DNA from: Nonomuraea montanisoli
GTDB lineage: Bacteria; Actinomycetota; Actinomycetes; Streptosporangiales; Streptosporangiaceae
Direction of reading: 5' to 3'
NCBI RefSeq assembly: GCF_013363975.1
Contig: NZ_JABWGN010000021.1
Span: 62,001-126,000, forward strand
Length of the DNA: 64,000 bases
Position numbers and translations under genes: made by a program. A model generated the notes under the pieces. It was not told the origin of the DNA. It saw only the letters and a program-made list of their open reading frames with translations, and did no database searches. Below are positions 1 to 8,654 of this stretch, one piece after another (within the stretch, counting starts at the first letter, position 1; each line of letters begins with the position of its first letter).

Positions 1-778
1 TGGCCAGCGCGTCCATCATCTCGATCGCCGCGGGCACGATGCCCGCGCCGATGATCGCCGACACCGCCCGGCCGCCCTCCTCGATGCTCCGGAACGCGGC
101 CAGCACGGTCATCACCGCCTCCGGCGCGCGGCTCAGCCGTACCGTGACCTTGGTGGCGATCCCCAGCGTGCCCTCGGAGCCGACGAACGCGCCGAGCAGG
201 TCGTAGCCCGGGTCCATGCGGTCGAGCCGGACCAGGTCGCCGTCGGGGGTGACGATCTCGCACGCCTCGACGTGGTTGACGGTGAAGCCGTACTTCAGGC
301 AGTGGGCGCCGCCGGAGTTCTCGGCCACGTTGCCGCCGATGGAGCACACCTGCTGGCTGGACGGGTCGGGCGCGTAGTAGTGGCCCCGCTCGCGCACGGC
401 CTCGGTGATGGCGAGGTTCGTCACGCCCGGCTCCACCACGGCCCGCCGGTCCGGCAGGTCGATCTCCAGGATCCGGCGCATCTTCGAGGTGACGATGAGC
501 ACGCCGTCCTCGCGCGGCAGCGCGCCGCCCGACAGCCCGGTGCCGGAGCCCCGGGCCACGAACGGCACGCCGTGCTCGTTGCACAGCCGCACCACGAGCG
601 CCACCTGCTCGGCCGTCTCCGGCAGCGCCACCACGCCGGGGACGGCCCGGTGATGGGTCAGGCCGTCGCACTCGTACGTGCGCAGCCGCACGGGATCGGT
701 GATCACCGAGTCGCCGGGCAGGGCCGAGCGCAGGGCGGCCGTCAGGGGAGCGATCGCGGGGGACGGGCTCGGGGTCAT
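1..778 (-). CDS. glcD: FAD-linked glycolate/2-hydroxyacid oxidase, GlcD-like (partial)
   Basis: The reading frame runs off the left edge, so about 259 N-terminal codons are visible and the C-terminus is missing. The translation shows the FAD-binding type 4 (PCMH) fold of GlcD/vanillyl-alcohol-oxidase-type enzymes: a flavin-binding stretch ending GSGTGLSGGALP, then NVAENSGGAHC and a glycine-rich GSEGTLG. The family oxidises glycolate or D-lactate-type 2-hydroxyacids. The ATG start at 776-778 has an AAGGAG ribosome site at 783-788. It begins 10 bp after the malate synthase stop, so the two are probably one operon in which glycolate is oxidised to glyoxylate and malate synthase consumes it. The exact substrate is inference. 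Confidence 0.85.
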   Translation of the reverse strand, partial: MTPSPSPAIAPLTAALRSALPGDSVITDPVRLRTYECDGLTHHRAVPGVVALPETAEQVALVVRLCNEHGVPFVARGSGTGLSGGALPREDGVLIVTSKMRRILEIDLPDRRAVVEPGVTNLAITEAVRERGHYYAPDPSSQQVCSIGGNVAENSGGAHCLKYGFTVNHVEACEIVTPDGDLVRLDRMDPGYDLLGAFVGSEGTLGIATKVTVRLSRAPEAVMTVLAAFRSIEEGGRAVSAIIGAGIVPAAIEMMDALA

Positions 779-788
779 ACGGCTCCTT

Positions 789-2366
789 CTACGGCATGCG
801 CGCGTACGCGGGAAGCGTGAGGAACTCGGCGAACTCGTCGTCCAGGGCGACCTCCTTGAACAGCGCCGTGGCCTGAGCGTACAGCTCCTCGTCGTGGCCC
901 GGCTCGGCGGCGATCGCCTCCAGCTCCTCGGCGATGATCCGCTCGACGAGGTCCTTGGTCACCCGCTCTCCGGTGTCGGCGAGCGTGATGTCGTTGTGGA
1001 TCCACTGCCAGATCTGCGAGCGGGAGATCTCGGCGGTGGCGGCGTCCTCCATGAGGTTGTGGATGGCCACCGCGCCCAGCCCGCCCATCCAGGCGGCGAG
1101 GTAGCGCAGCGCCACGTCCACGTTGTTGCGCAGGCCCTTCTCGGTGATCTCGCCGGGCGTCTTGGCCACGGACAGCAGGTTGGCGGCCGAGACGCCGACG
1201 TCCTCGCGCCGGCGGTCGAGCTGGTTCGGCCGGTCGCCGAGGACCGCGTCGAACACCTCCCGGCAGACCGGCACCAGGTCGGGGTGCGCCACCCAGGAGC
1301 CGTCGAAGCCGTCACCCGACTCGCGGGTCTTGTCCGCGCGGACCTTCTCCAGCGCCACCGCGTTGACCTCGGGGTCGCGCCGCGACGGGATGAACGCCGC
1401 CATGCCGCCGATCGCGTGCGCGCCCCGCTTGTGGCAGGTGCGCACCAGCAGCTCGGTGTACGCGCGCATGAACGGCGCCGTCATCGTGACCGCGTTGCGC
1501 TCGGGCAGCAGGAACTCCCTGCCCCGGGTGCGGAACTTCTTGATGACGCTGAACAGGTAGTCCCAGCGGCCCGCGTTCAGCCCCGCCGAGTGCTCGCGCA
1601 GCTCGTACAGGATCTCCTCCATCTCGAACGCGGCAGGGTACGTCTCGATGAGCACGGTCGCCCGGATCGTGCCGTGCGGGATGCCGAGCAGCTCCTGGGC
1701 GCGGACGAACACCTCGTTCCAGAGCCGCGCCTCCAGGTGCGACTCCATCTTGGGCAGGTAGAAGTACGGGCCCTTGCCCTTGTCGAGCTGCCGCTGCGCG
1801 CAGTGGAAGAAGTAGAGGCCGAAGTCGAACAGCGACGCCGACACGGGCCGGCCGTCCACCTTGGCGTGCTTCTCGTCCAGGTGCCAGCCGCGCGGGCGCA
1901 CGACGATCGTGGCCAGCTCGTCGTCGGGCCGCAGCGCGTACGTCTTGCCGCCCGACTCGAAGTCGATGGCGCGGTCGAGCGCGTCGCGCAGGTTGAGCTG
2001 GCCGCCGACGCAGTTGGCCCACAGCGGGGAGTTGGCGTCCTCGAAGTCGGCCAGCCAGACCTTGGCGCCGGAGTTGAGCGCGTTGATGGTCATCTTGCGG
2101 TCGACCGGGCCGGTGATCTCGACCCTTCGGTCCTCCAGGCCGGGCGCGGGCGGGGCGACGCTCCACTCGCTCTCCCTGACGGTCCTCGTCCCGGGCAGGA
2201 AGTCGAGGGTGCCGCCGGCGGACAGCTCCTCCTGCTTGGCCTGACGGGCTTCGAGCAGCTCCAGGCGGCGGGGGCCGAACTCCTTCTGGAGCGCCGCCAC
2301 GAAGCCGAGTGCCTCCGGCGTGAGGATCTCGTCGAACCGGTCGAGGATCGGGCCGTTGATCTCCAT
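789..2366 (-). CDS. aceB: Malate synthase A
   Basis: A 525-residue protein of normal length for malate synthase A, which condenses glyoxylate with acetyl-CoA to give malate. Visible family signatures are the [12 protein letters not shown] motif near residue 130, VVRPRGWHL with the catalytic arginine near 160, and the [18 protein letters not shown] block near 265. It is first in an operon with the GlcD-like oxidase. The ATG at 2364-2366 follows a short leader carrying paired TTCC/GGAA dyads, which suggests repression by an IclR-type regulator; the regulator gene is not in the window. Confidence 0.95.
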   Translation of the reverse strand: MEINGPILDRFDEILTPEALGFVAALQKEFGPRRLELLEARQAKQEELSAGGTLDFLPGTRTVRESEWSVAPPAPGLEDRRVEITGPVDRKMTINALNSGAKVWLADFEDANSPLWANCVGGQLNLRDALDRAIDFESGGKTYALRPDDELATIVVRPRGWHLDEKHAKVDGRPVSASLFDFGLYFFHCAQRQLDKGKGPYFYLPKMESHLEARLWNEVFVRAQELLGIPHGTIRATVLIETYPAAFEMEEILYELREHSAGLNAGRWDYLFSVIKKFRTRGREFLLPERNAVTMTAPFMRAYTELLVRTCHKRGAHAIGGMAAFIPSRRDPEVNAVALEKVRADKTRESGDGFDGSWVAHPDLVPVCREVFDAVLGDRPNQLDRRREDVGVSAANLLSVAKTPGEITEKGLRNNVDVALRYLAAWMGGLGAVAIHNLMEDAATAEISRSQIWQWIHNDITLADTGERVTKDLVERIIAEELEAIAAEPGHDEELYAQATALFKEVALDDEFAEFLTLPAYARMP

Positions 2367-2378
2367 ATCGCCCCCTTT

Positions 2379-2428
2379 TTCCGCTGTGTGGAAATTAGCT
2401 TCCGGGTTATGGAAGTGAAGCTACTTCA
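2379..2428. promoter_or_regulatory. Tandem dyad operators upstream of aceB
   Basis: Two copies of TTCC-N7-GGAA lie at 2379-2393 and 2400-2414, with starts 21 bp apart, i.e. two helical turns. The gap between them also reads as a TGGAAATTAGCTTCC dyad close to the IclR-type consensus. Immediately beyond is a perfect TGAAG-CTA-CTTCA dyad at 2416-2428. All lie 13-62 bp upstream of the aceB start. Binding of an IclR/AllR-like glyoxylate regulator is inferred from family knowledge. Confidence 0.6.
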
Positions 2429-2522
2429 AGCCCGTTCCAGGGTCAAAGGTGGGGGTACCCCGGGGACCGCTCAGGGGGGATCCCCGATGCCGGAAGGCCC
2501 GGCGCGCGCGAGGATCTGGGAC

Positions 2523-3221
2523 ATGAAGACGATCGTGATCGCGGGCGGGCTGCTCGCCTCGACGGCGCTGCTGACGGGCTGCGGGCTGCAGAGCCTGGCC
2601 GGTCCGACCAACCAGGACACCGTCGACTACCAGGTCACCGACAAGGTCTCCCGGCTCCAGGTCAAGAGCGGGTCGGGCGACGTCGCGGTCACCGAGTACG
2701 ACGGGACCGCCGTGCGCGTCACCGAGACCATCCAGTGGCGGGACAACAAGCCGAAGACCGAGCACAAGGTCGAGGGCGACACCCTGCTGCTCACCTACAC
2801 CTGCGGGAGCGGCATCAAGGGCTGGGGCGACTGCGACGTCAACTACAAGGTCGAGGTCCCCAAGGGCCTCGCGGTGACCGTGAAGAACGGCTCCGGCGAC
2901 ATCACGCTGCGCTCGCTCACCGGGACGACCGAGGTCTCGACCGGCTCGGGCGACATCGACGGCACCGGCCTCGGCGCCAAGTCCACCATCGCCGAGGCGG
3001 GCTCGGGCGGCGTCGAGCTCAAGTACGTGGCGGCGCCCGACAGCGTCCAGGTCGACGCCGGCTCGGGCGACATCGGGCTGCGCGTCCCCGACGGCTCGTA
3101 CGCGGTGACCACCAAGACCGGCTCGGGCGACGAGAACATCTCCGTCAAGGACGACGACTCCTCGCCGCGCAAGCTCACGCTGGAGGCCGGGTCGGGCGAC
3201 ATCACCGTCTCACCCGCCTAG
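2523..3221 (+). CDS. Lipoprotein with DUF4097-like beta-repeat domain
   Basis: A 232-residue protein. The N-terminus is a lipoprotein signal (MKTIVIAGGLLASTALLTGC) with lipobox LTGC, so the mature protein is probably anchored outside the membrane. The rest repeats a GSGDI/GSGDV motif roughly every 20-30 residues (at least six copies), typical of DUF4097/DUF4098 'putative adhesin' beta-solenoids. The ATG at 2523 is chosen because the signal peptide starts there; the open frame extends far upstream only because of GC bias. Function is unknown. Confidence 0.8.
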   Translation: MKTIVIAGGLLASTALLTGCGLQSLAGPTNQDTVDYQVTDKVSRLQVKSGSGDVAVTEYDGTAVRVTETIQWRDNKPKTEHKVEGDTLLLTYTCGSGIKGWGDCDVNYKVEVPKGLAVTVKNGSGDITLRSLTGTTEVSTGSGDIDGTGLGAKSTIAEAGSGGVELKYVAAPDSVQVDAGSGDIGLRVPDGSYAVTTKTGSGDENISVKDDDSSPRKLTLEAGSGDITVSPA

Positions 3222-3231
3222 CCGCGTGTTG

Positions 3232-3279
3232 CCCCGATAACCAGGTGCCCACATCGCGGATGTCGTGTCACCATCGGGG
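3232..3279 (+). promoter_or_regulatory. Interrupted hairpin overlapping the hflX ribosome site
   Basis: CCCCGAT (3232-3238) pairs with ATCGGGG (3273-3279), GGTG (3244-3247) with CACC (3269-3272), and ACATC (3251-3255) with GATGT (3259-3263), giving 16 possible pairs with a 5-nt bulge. The 3' arm contains the GGGG of the only good ribosome site (GGGGAAG, 3276-3282) before the GTG at 3291. It could end the upstream transcript or hide the hflX ribosome site. Confidence 0.4.
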
Positions 3280-3290
3280 AAGACACCACG

Positions 3291-4739
3291 GTGTCCAGAC
3301 GTTCCCTATTAGAGATGACACGAATGCACGAATACTCCGCGCTCGAACCGTTCGAGACCGGCGAGATGGATCTGGAGGAGCGCCAGGCGCTGCGCCGCGT
3401 GGCCGGCCTCTCCACCGAGCTCCAGGACGTCTCCGAGGTCGAATACCGGCAGCTCCGGCTCGAGAGGGTCGTCCTCGTCGGCGTCTGGACCTCGGGCACG
3501 GCGGAGGACGCCGAGAACTCCCTGATGGAGCTGAAGCTCCTGGCCGAGACGGCCGGGTCCGAGGTCCTGGAGGGCCTCATCCAGCGCCGGAAGAAGCCCG
3601 ACCCCGCCACCTACATCGGCTCGGGCAAGGCGCTCGAACTGCGCGACATCGTCGAGTCGACCGGCGCCGACACCGTGATCTGCGACGGCGAGCTGACCCC
3701 CGGTCAGCTCCGCCAGCTCGAGGACACGGTCAAGGTGAAGGTCATCGACCGCACCGCGCTGATCCTCGACATCTTCGCCCAGCACGCCAAGAGCCGTGAG
3801 GGCAAGGCCCAGGTCGAGCTGGCCCAGTTGCAGTACCTCCTGCCGCGCCTGCGCGGCTGGGGCGGCAACCTGTCGCGCCAGGTCGGCGGCCGCGCCGCGG
3901 GCGGCGTCGGCATCGGCGGCCGTGGCCCCGGTGAGACGAAGATCGAGCTGGACCGCCGCCGCATCCGCGAGCGGATGGCCAAGCTGCGCCGCCAGATCAG
4001 CGGCATGTCCACCTCGCGCGAGACCATGCGCCAGCGGCGCGCCAAGCGCGAGGTCCCGGCGGTCGCGATCGCCGGCTACACCAACGCGGGCAAGTCCTCC
4101 CTGCTCAACCGCGTCACCGGCGCGGGCGTGCTGGTGGAGGACGCGCTGTTCGCCACGCTCGACCCGACCGTGCGCCGGGCGCGCACGGCGGAGGGCAGGC
4201 TGTTCACGATCGCCGACACCGTCGGCTTCGTGCGGCACCTGCCGCACCAGCTCGTCGAGGCGTTCCGCTCCACGCTGGAGGAGGTCGGCGACGCCGACCT
4301 GATCCTGCACGTGGTCGACGGCTCGCACCCCGACCCCGAGGGGCAGCTCGCGGCGGTCCGCGAGGTCATCGCCGACATCGAGGGCGCCTCCGACGTGCCC
4401 GAGATCGTGGTGATCAACAAGGCCGACGCCGCCGATCCCGAGGTGATCGACCGGATCTCCCGCCGCGAGCGCGACAGCATCGTGGTCTCCGCGCGCACCG
4501 GCGCCGGGATCACCGAGCTGATGGAGCTCATCGAGCAGCGGCTGCCCCGGCTCGACCACGAGGTCACGCTGCTCGTCCCGTACGAGCGGGGCGACCTGAT
4601 CTCGCGGGCCCACAAGGAGGGCGAGGTGCTCTCGGTGGACCACGTCGAGGACGGCACCGTGCTGCACGCGCGCGTGCTCGGCGGCCTGTTCCAGGAATTG
4701 GAGCGGGTGGGCAAGCCGGTGGAACGCATCTCTTCTTGA
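3291..4739 (+). CDS. hflX: Ribosome-associated GTPase HflX
   Basis: A 482-residue HflX of the Obg-HflX GTPase superfamily, which binds 50S/70S ribosomes and acts in ribosome rescue or recycling. Visible parts are the N-terminal HflX domain with YIGSGK and the glycine-rich GGRGPGETKIELDRRRI, then the G domain with G1 GYTNAGKSS, G3 DTVGF and G4 NKAD. The GTG at 3291 has GGGGAAG 8 nt upstream. In-frame ATGs at 3315 and 3324 are alternatives that would trim 8 or 11 residues. A strong terminator follows immediately. Confidence 0.95.
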   Translation: MSRRSLLEMTRMHEYSALEPFETGEMDLEERQALRRVAGLSTELQDVSEVEYRQLRLERVVLVGVWTSGTAEDAENSLMELKLLAETAGSEVLEGLIQRRKKPDPATYIGSGKALELRDIVESTGADTVICDGELTPGQLRQLEDTVKVKVIDRTALILDIFAQHAKSREGKAQVELAQLQYLLPRLRGWGGNLSRQVGGRAAGGVGIGGRGPGETKIELDRRRIRERMAKLRRQISGMSTSRETMRQRRAKREVPAVAIAGYTNAGKSSLLNRVTGAGVLVEDALFATLDPTVRRARTAEGRLFTIADTVGFVRHLPHQLVEAFRSTLEEVGDADLILHVVDGSHPDPEGQLAAVREVIADIEGASDVPEIVVINKADAADPEVIDRISRRERDSIVVSARTGAGITELMELIEQRLPRLDHEVTLLVPYERGDLISRAHKEGEVLSVDHVEDGTVLHARVLGGLFQELERVGKPVERISS

Positions 4740-4747
4740 TGGGATGG

Positions 4748-4786
4748 TTGGGCAGCTCTGTCGAAATAGTTCGCAGAGCTGCCCAA
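4748..4786 (+). terminator. hflX terminator
   Basis: Perfect inverted repeat: TTGGGCAGCTCTG (4748-4760) and CAGAGCTGCCCAA (4774-4786), with an inner CGAA-ATAG-TTCG stem-loop (4762-4773) and one unpaired T. It begins 9 bp after the hflX stop. The 3' end is AAAA rather than a T-run, so the ATG-proximal arm may act as an actinobacterial stem-only terminator. Confidence 0.85.
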
Positions 4787-5060
4787 AAGCGACAGTGGCC
4801 GTGGAACCCTCGGATTGCTAGGATATGCCGAGCCTTACCACAACAACGTCGCGGGTTTCAGATGACGATTCTTGGTGCCTGCGGGGGTCTCAGGGAACGA
4901 TCGGGGCACGGTGACAGCTGGGATGATTGGGCTTTCTTCCGAATAACCCTGTACACCGAGCCAGCCTGTGAAATAACGTAACTGAACTGAAATCGCCGGA
5001 TCATGAGTCTGGCGATACGGTCACCGCACAGCCGAGCGGATGAGATCAGGAGACTCCCCC
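4787..5060 (+). promoter_or_regulatory. Leader region before the hutI leader ORF
   Basis: A stretch of 274 bp with no convincing gene. It is less GC-rich than its surroundings. A TAGGAT -10-like hexamer lies at 4819-4824 without a clear -35. AGGAGA at 5048-5053 is a good ribosome site for the ATG at 5061. Confidence 0.3.
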
Positions 5061-5147
5061 ATGTCGTCCCTACCCGGAGCCGACTCAGTGGGCGCCGCGC
5101 GTGCCGTGCGCTGGGTGACGCGCTCGTGCGGGGTGGTGATGCGGTGA
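5061..5147 (+). CDS. 28-codon leader ORF coupled to hutI
   Basis: An ATG with AGGAGA just upstream opens a 28-residue frame (MSSLPGADSVGAARAVRWVT, then RSCGVVMR). Its TGA at 5145-5147 overlaps the hutI GTG at 5144 in a GTGA. hutI itself has no strong ribosome site of its own, so this ORF may deliver ribosomes to hutI. The peptide has no recognisable domain and no run of histidine codons, which argues against a His-specific attenuator. It may be the remnant of a lost upstream gene. Confidence 0.5.
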   Translation: MSSLPGADSVGAARAVRWVTRSCGVVMR

Positions 5148-6352
5148 CCGTTCGGCTGCTGACCAACATCGGCCGCCTGTGGACCGGCAACGAGGTCCTC
5201 AGCAACGCGGCCATTCTCGTGCACAACGACCGGATCGCCTGGGTCGGACGGGCTCCCGACCTCCCGCAGAGCGTCCCCGGAGTCGTCGACGACATCGTCG
5301 ACGTCGACCACGTCGAGAACCTCGGCGGCGCCCTGGTCACACCCGGCCTCATCGACGCGCACACGCATCCCGTCTACGCCGGCAACCGCTACGCCGAGCT
5401 GGCGATCCGCACCAGCGGCTCCACCTCCTCCGCCATCACCGCCGCGGGCGGCGGCGTGGGCTCCACCGTCACCGTGACCCGCGGCACCGACCCGTGGACC
5501 CTGTGCAACGGCGTGCGTGAGCGCCTGCGCGGCTGGCTGCTCAGCGGCACCACGACCGTCGAGGCCAAGACCGGCTACCACCTCACCCGCGACGGCGAGC
5601 TCGCCGACGTGCGGCTCCTGCGCGAGCTGGAGAAGGAGCCGATGATGCCGCGGGTGCACGTCACGTTCCTCGCCGGGCACGTCGTGCCGCCCGAGTACTT
5701 CGGCCGCCAGCGCGAGTACGTCGAGGCCGTGGGCGCCTGGTGCGCCGACGCCGCGGCTGCGGGCGCCGACAGCGTCGACGTCTACTGCGACGAGGGCCAC
5801 TTCACCACCGAGGAGTCCCGCTGGGTGCTCGCCTCGGGCCGCAACGTCGGCCTGCTGCCGCGCATCCACGCCGGCCTGTTCAGCCGGCGCGGCGCCGTGC
5901 AGCTCGCCGCCGAACTGGGCTGCGCCTCCGCCGACGGCCTCCACCACATGTCCGACGAGGACATCGCGATCATGTCCCGGTACGGCGTGCCGGCCGTGGT
6001 CAGCCCCGCCACGGCGCTCCAGCGGGGCAAGCTCCCGCCGGTGCGTCAGATGATCAAGCACGGCGTGCAGATCGCGCTCGGCAGCGACCACAACCCCGGC
6101 TACTGCGGCATCACCTCGATGTCGCTGGTCATCGCGCTCGCGGTGTCGGCGTTCGGGATGAGCGTCAACGACGCCCTGCGCGCGGCCACGCTGGGCGGCG
6201 CCACGGTGCTCGGCGCGCCCGACCGCGGCGTCCTCGCCCCGGGCCGGCTCGCCGACATCGTCCAGTGGGACGCCGACCACGAGGGCGCCTTCGCTTGGTC
6301 CTTCGGCCTCAAGCCGCGCCGGGTGTGGCGAGGCGGCATCCCGGTCCAGTGA
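5144..6352 (+). CDS. hutI: Imidazolonepropionase
   Basis: A 402-residue amidohydrolase-superfamily enzyme of histidine degradation, hydrolysing 4-imidazolone-5-propanoate to N-formimino-L-glutamate. The metal-binding DAHTHP motif lies near residue 69, and the substrate-binding RTSGSTSSAITAAGGG, the FLAGHV motif and GSDHNPGYCG are all recognisable. The start GTG at 5144 fits the usual HutI N-terminus (TVRLLTNIGRLWTG); the frame is open for another 47 codons upstream but that extension is not HutI-like. No other hut gene is in the window. Confidence 0.93.
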   Translation: MTVRLLTNIGRLWTGNEVLSNAAILVHNDRIAWVGRAPDLPQSVPGVVDDIVDVDHVENLGGALVTPGLIDAHTHPVYAGNRYAELAIRTSGSTSSAITAAGGGVGSTVTVTRGTDPWTLCNGVRERLRGWLLSGTTTVEAKTGYHLTRDGELADVRLLRELEKEPMMPRVHVTFLAGHVVPPEYFGRQREYVEAVGAWCADAAAAGADSVDVYCDEGHFTTEESRWVLASGRNVGLLPRIHAGLFSRRGAVQLAAELGCASADGLHHMSDEDIAIMSRYGVPAVVSPATALQRGKLPPVRQMIKHGVQIALGSDHNPGYCGITSMSLVIALAVSAFGMSVNDALRAATLGGATVLGAPDRGVLAPGRLADIVQWDADHEGAFAWSFGLKPRRVWRGGIPVQ

Positions 6353-6462
6353 CGCCGTTCTCCCCGGCGGCGTTGAGCGGCGGGGGCGTGCGGTGAGGCC
6401 GAGCGGCTGATCGGCCCCTGACGGACAGGGTTGAAATACCCCCAACTGGCTACTCTCCTGAT

Positions 6463-7278
6463 ATGCCGCCCTCGGTCGCCGTCGTCACGGACTCCACCGC
6501 CTACCTGCCCCCGACGCCGGGCGTCTCGGTCATACCCGTACAGGTGGTGTCGGGCGGCACGTCGTGCGACGAGGGGGAGTTCACGGGAGACCTGCACGCG
6601 GCCACCACCTCGCGCCCCGCGCCCGCCCGCTTCGCCTCCTGCTACGCGGCCCTGGCCGCCGCGGGGGCCACGCAGATCGTGTCGATCCACCTGTCGGGGG
6701 AGCTGTCCGGCACGGCGGAGTCGGCCCGGATCGCCGCCAAGGAGGCGCCGTTGCCGGTGGAGGTGATCGACAGCGGCTCCATCGCCATGGGACTCGGCTT
6801 CCCGGTGCTGGCCGCCGCCGAGGCCGCCGCCCGCGGGGAGGAACTGGAGGGCGTGGTCCGGGCGGCGCTGGGGTGCGCGGCCCGTACCCGGACGTTCTTC
6901 TACGCCGACACGCTGGAGTCGCTGCGCCGCGGTGGCCGCGTCGGCACGGCGGCGTCGCTGTTCGGCTCGGCGCTCGCCATCAAGCCGCTGCTGCACTTCG
7001 TGGACGGGCGGGTGGTGCTGCTGGAGAAGGTCCGCACGGCCACGCGGGCCATCGCCCGCCTGGAGGACCTGGCGGTCGCGGCGGCCGGCCAGGGCCCGGC
7101 GCGGGTGGCGGTCCAGCACCTGGCGGCGTGGGACCGGGCCAGGGCCCTGGCGGAGCGCCTGCCGAAGAGACTGCCCGGGGTGACCGACTTACGGCTCGTG
7201 GAGGTGGGGGCGGTGATCGGGGTGCACGTGGGACCCGGCATGCTCGGCCTGACGGTGTGCCCGGAAGACCGCCCGTAG
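6463..7278 (+). CDS. DegV family fatty-acid-binding protein
   Basis: A 271-residue DegV-family protein. The N-terminus VAVVTDSTAYLP and the IHLSGELSGTAESA and GSIAMGLGF segments are the lipid-binding signatures; YADTLESLRRGGRVG and IKPLLHFVDG are also typical. FakB-type members carry a bound fatty acid to the FakA kinase, but no fakA is nearby, so the role here is open. The ATG at 6463 follows a TACTCT hexamer by 6 nt, consistent with leaderless transcription. Confidence 0.88.
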   Translation: MPPSVAVVTDSTAYLPPTPGVSVIPVQVVSGGTSCDEGEFTGDLHAATTSRPAPARFASCYAALAAAGATQIVSIHLSGELSGTAESARIAAKEAPLPVEVIDSGSIAMGLGFPVLAAAEAAARGEELEGVVRAALGCAARTRTFFYADTLESLRRGGRVGTAASLFGSALAIKPLLHFVDGRVVLLEKVRTATRAIARLEDLAVAAAGQGPARVAVQHLAAWDRARALAERLPKRLPGVTDLRLVEVGAVIGVHVGPGMLGLTVCPEDRP

Positions 7279-7381
7279 TCCCTGGGCGGTTCTCCACAGC
7301 GACGCACGACGCCCGAACCCTTATCCCCAGAACGCCGTTCGCCCGATTCCGCAGGCCGGGCGCGGCCGTACGTTCTGGGGC

Positions 7382-8653
7382 GTGCGTTCCCAGGACCTGA
7401 CCAACGAGCGGACCGTGGCCGAGGCGCGGCTGCGCTCCCTCACGGCTCCTGCCCGCAGCCGTCCCCGCCCCATATCCGCCCTCCAGGACACTCCGGCTCT
7501 CCCCAGCGCGTCGGCGGAGCCGTCCGTCGCGGCCGCCCTCCAGGAGCCCCTTTCGGATCGGCTCAAGCAAGCTCACCCGCTTCTGATTGCCCCGATCGCG
7601 CCGTCAGCCCGCACCGGCGAACGCCGACACCCGTACACGCAGACCACCCACAGCGCTGACGTTCATCCCCAGGACAACGCCCCAGGCGACGCCGACCGCC
7701 CTGCTGCCCACCTGACGCAGGCCGACGCCCACCCCCTCCACCCCAGTGTCACCCTTGACGCCGTCAGCGCGGGGGACCCCGCCAGACCACACCGCCGCCT
7801 CCGCCATGCCACGAGGTATGCCGCCACCCCCCGCGACACGCACGCCCCAGACTCGCGCTCTCCGACCGCCATCTCCTGGGCCGCCCACTCCGAAGACGAC
7901 TACTCCACGGCGGCCGACGCCCACGTCGGCCCCACGCCGAGCGCCCACGCCCCCGACTTCCTGGACACCCCCGCCACCCCGACCTTCTCCCCGTCCCCGA
8001 CCTTGCCCCCGTCCTTCGAGGCGTTCCGCGCAGCCGTCACCGCCAAGGCCCCAGCCCTCGACCCAGGCCGCCCTGGCTTGCGCGTGCTCCTTCTCCTGGC
8101 CGTCCTGGCGGCCGTGGCCGCAGGCCTCTTCCTCTGGCGTTCAGAACCAGTCCCGGAGCCGCTCCCCGTCGCATCCCCCGCACCGCAAGAGCGGGTGTCC
8201 CGCCCGGCGTCGCCTCTCTCGCCGACCCCCACGGGTGAGGTCACCGTCCACATCACCGGCAAGGTACGCAAGCCCGGCATGTACACCCTCCCCATGGGCG
8301 CCCGCGTGGCCGACGCGGTGAAAGCCGCCGGGGGAGTGCGTCAGCCCGCCGCAGCGGCCTCGGTCAATCTCGCCAGACGCCTCGTCGACGGCGAACAGAT
8401 CACCATCGGCGCCCCCGGCCTCGGCAACACCCAGCCCCCGCCCCTGCCGGACCCCGCCACCACGGTCCTCGACCTCAACACCGCCACGCCTGACCAACTG
8501 GAGCAGCTGCCCGGCGTAGGCGAGGTCCTGGCGGCACGCATCGCCGAGTTCCGCACCACCCATGGCGGCTTCACCAGCGTGACCCAACTCCAGGAGGTCC
8601 CGGGCATCGGCGCCAAGAAGTACGAGGAAATCAAGAACAAGGTCCGCATCTGA
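7382..8653 (+). CDS. comEA: ComEA-like DNA-binding competence protein
   Basis: A 423-residue protein with a long, proline-rich and probably disordered cytoplasmic N-terminus (about residues 1-230), one membrane span near 235-252, an SLBB domain near 285-345 (VTVHITGKVRKPGMYTLPMG), and a C-terminal helix-hairpin-helix pair (LNTATPDQLEQLPGVGEVLA). ComEA binds double-stranded DNA outside the membrane and hands it to ComEC. The N-terminal extension is longer than in Bacillus ComEA. The gene ends one base before comEC starts, so they are co-transcribed. The GTG at 7382 is the first start in the frame and its choice is uncertain. Confidence 0.85.
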   Translation: MRSQDLTNERTVAEARLRSLTAPARSRPRPISALQDTPALPSASAEPSVAAALQEPLSDRLKQAHPLLIAPIAPSARTGERRHPYTQTTHSADVHPQDNAPGDADRPAAHLTQADAHPLHPSVTLDAVSAGDPARPHRRLRHATRYAATPRDTHAPDSRSPTAISWAAHSEDDYSTAADAHVGPTPSAHAPDFLDTPATPTFSPSPTLPPSFEAFRAAVTAKAPALDPGRPGLRVLLLLAVLAAVAAGLFLWRSEPVPEPLPVASPAPQERVSRPASPLSPTPTGEVTVHITGKVRKPGMYTLPMGARVADAVKAAGGVRQPAAAASVNLARRLVDGEQITIGAPGLGNTQPPPLPDPATTVLDLNTATPDQLEQLPGVGEVLAARIAEFRTTHGGFTSVTQLQEVPGIGAKKYEEIKNKVRI

Positions 8654-8654
8654 C

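Noticed and set aside
678-2522. A long plus-strand open frame upstream of and continuous with the DUF4097-like lipoprotein
   Set aside because: It is antisense to malate synthase and glcD. The lipoprotein signal sequence begins at 2523; upstream residues are Arg/Gly/Ala-rich shadow.
4861-4981. 39-codon frame in the hflX-hutI gap
   Set aside because: No ribosome site and not coupled to the next gene; the ORF at 5061 has better signals.
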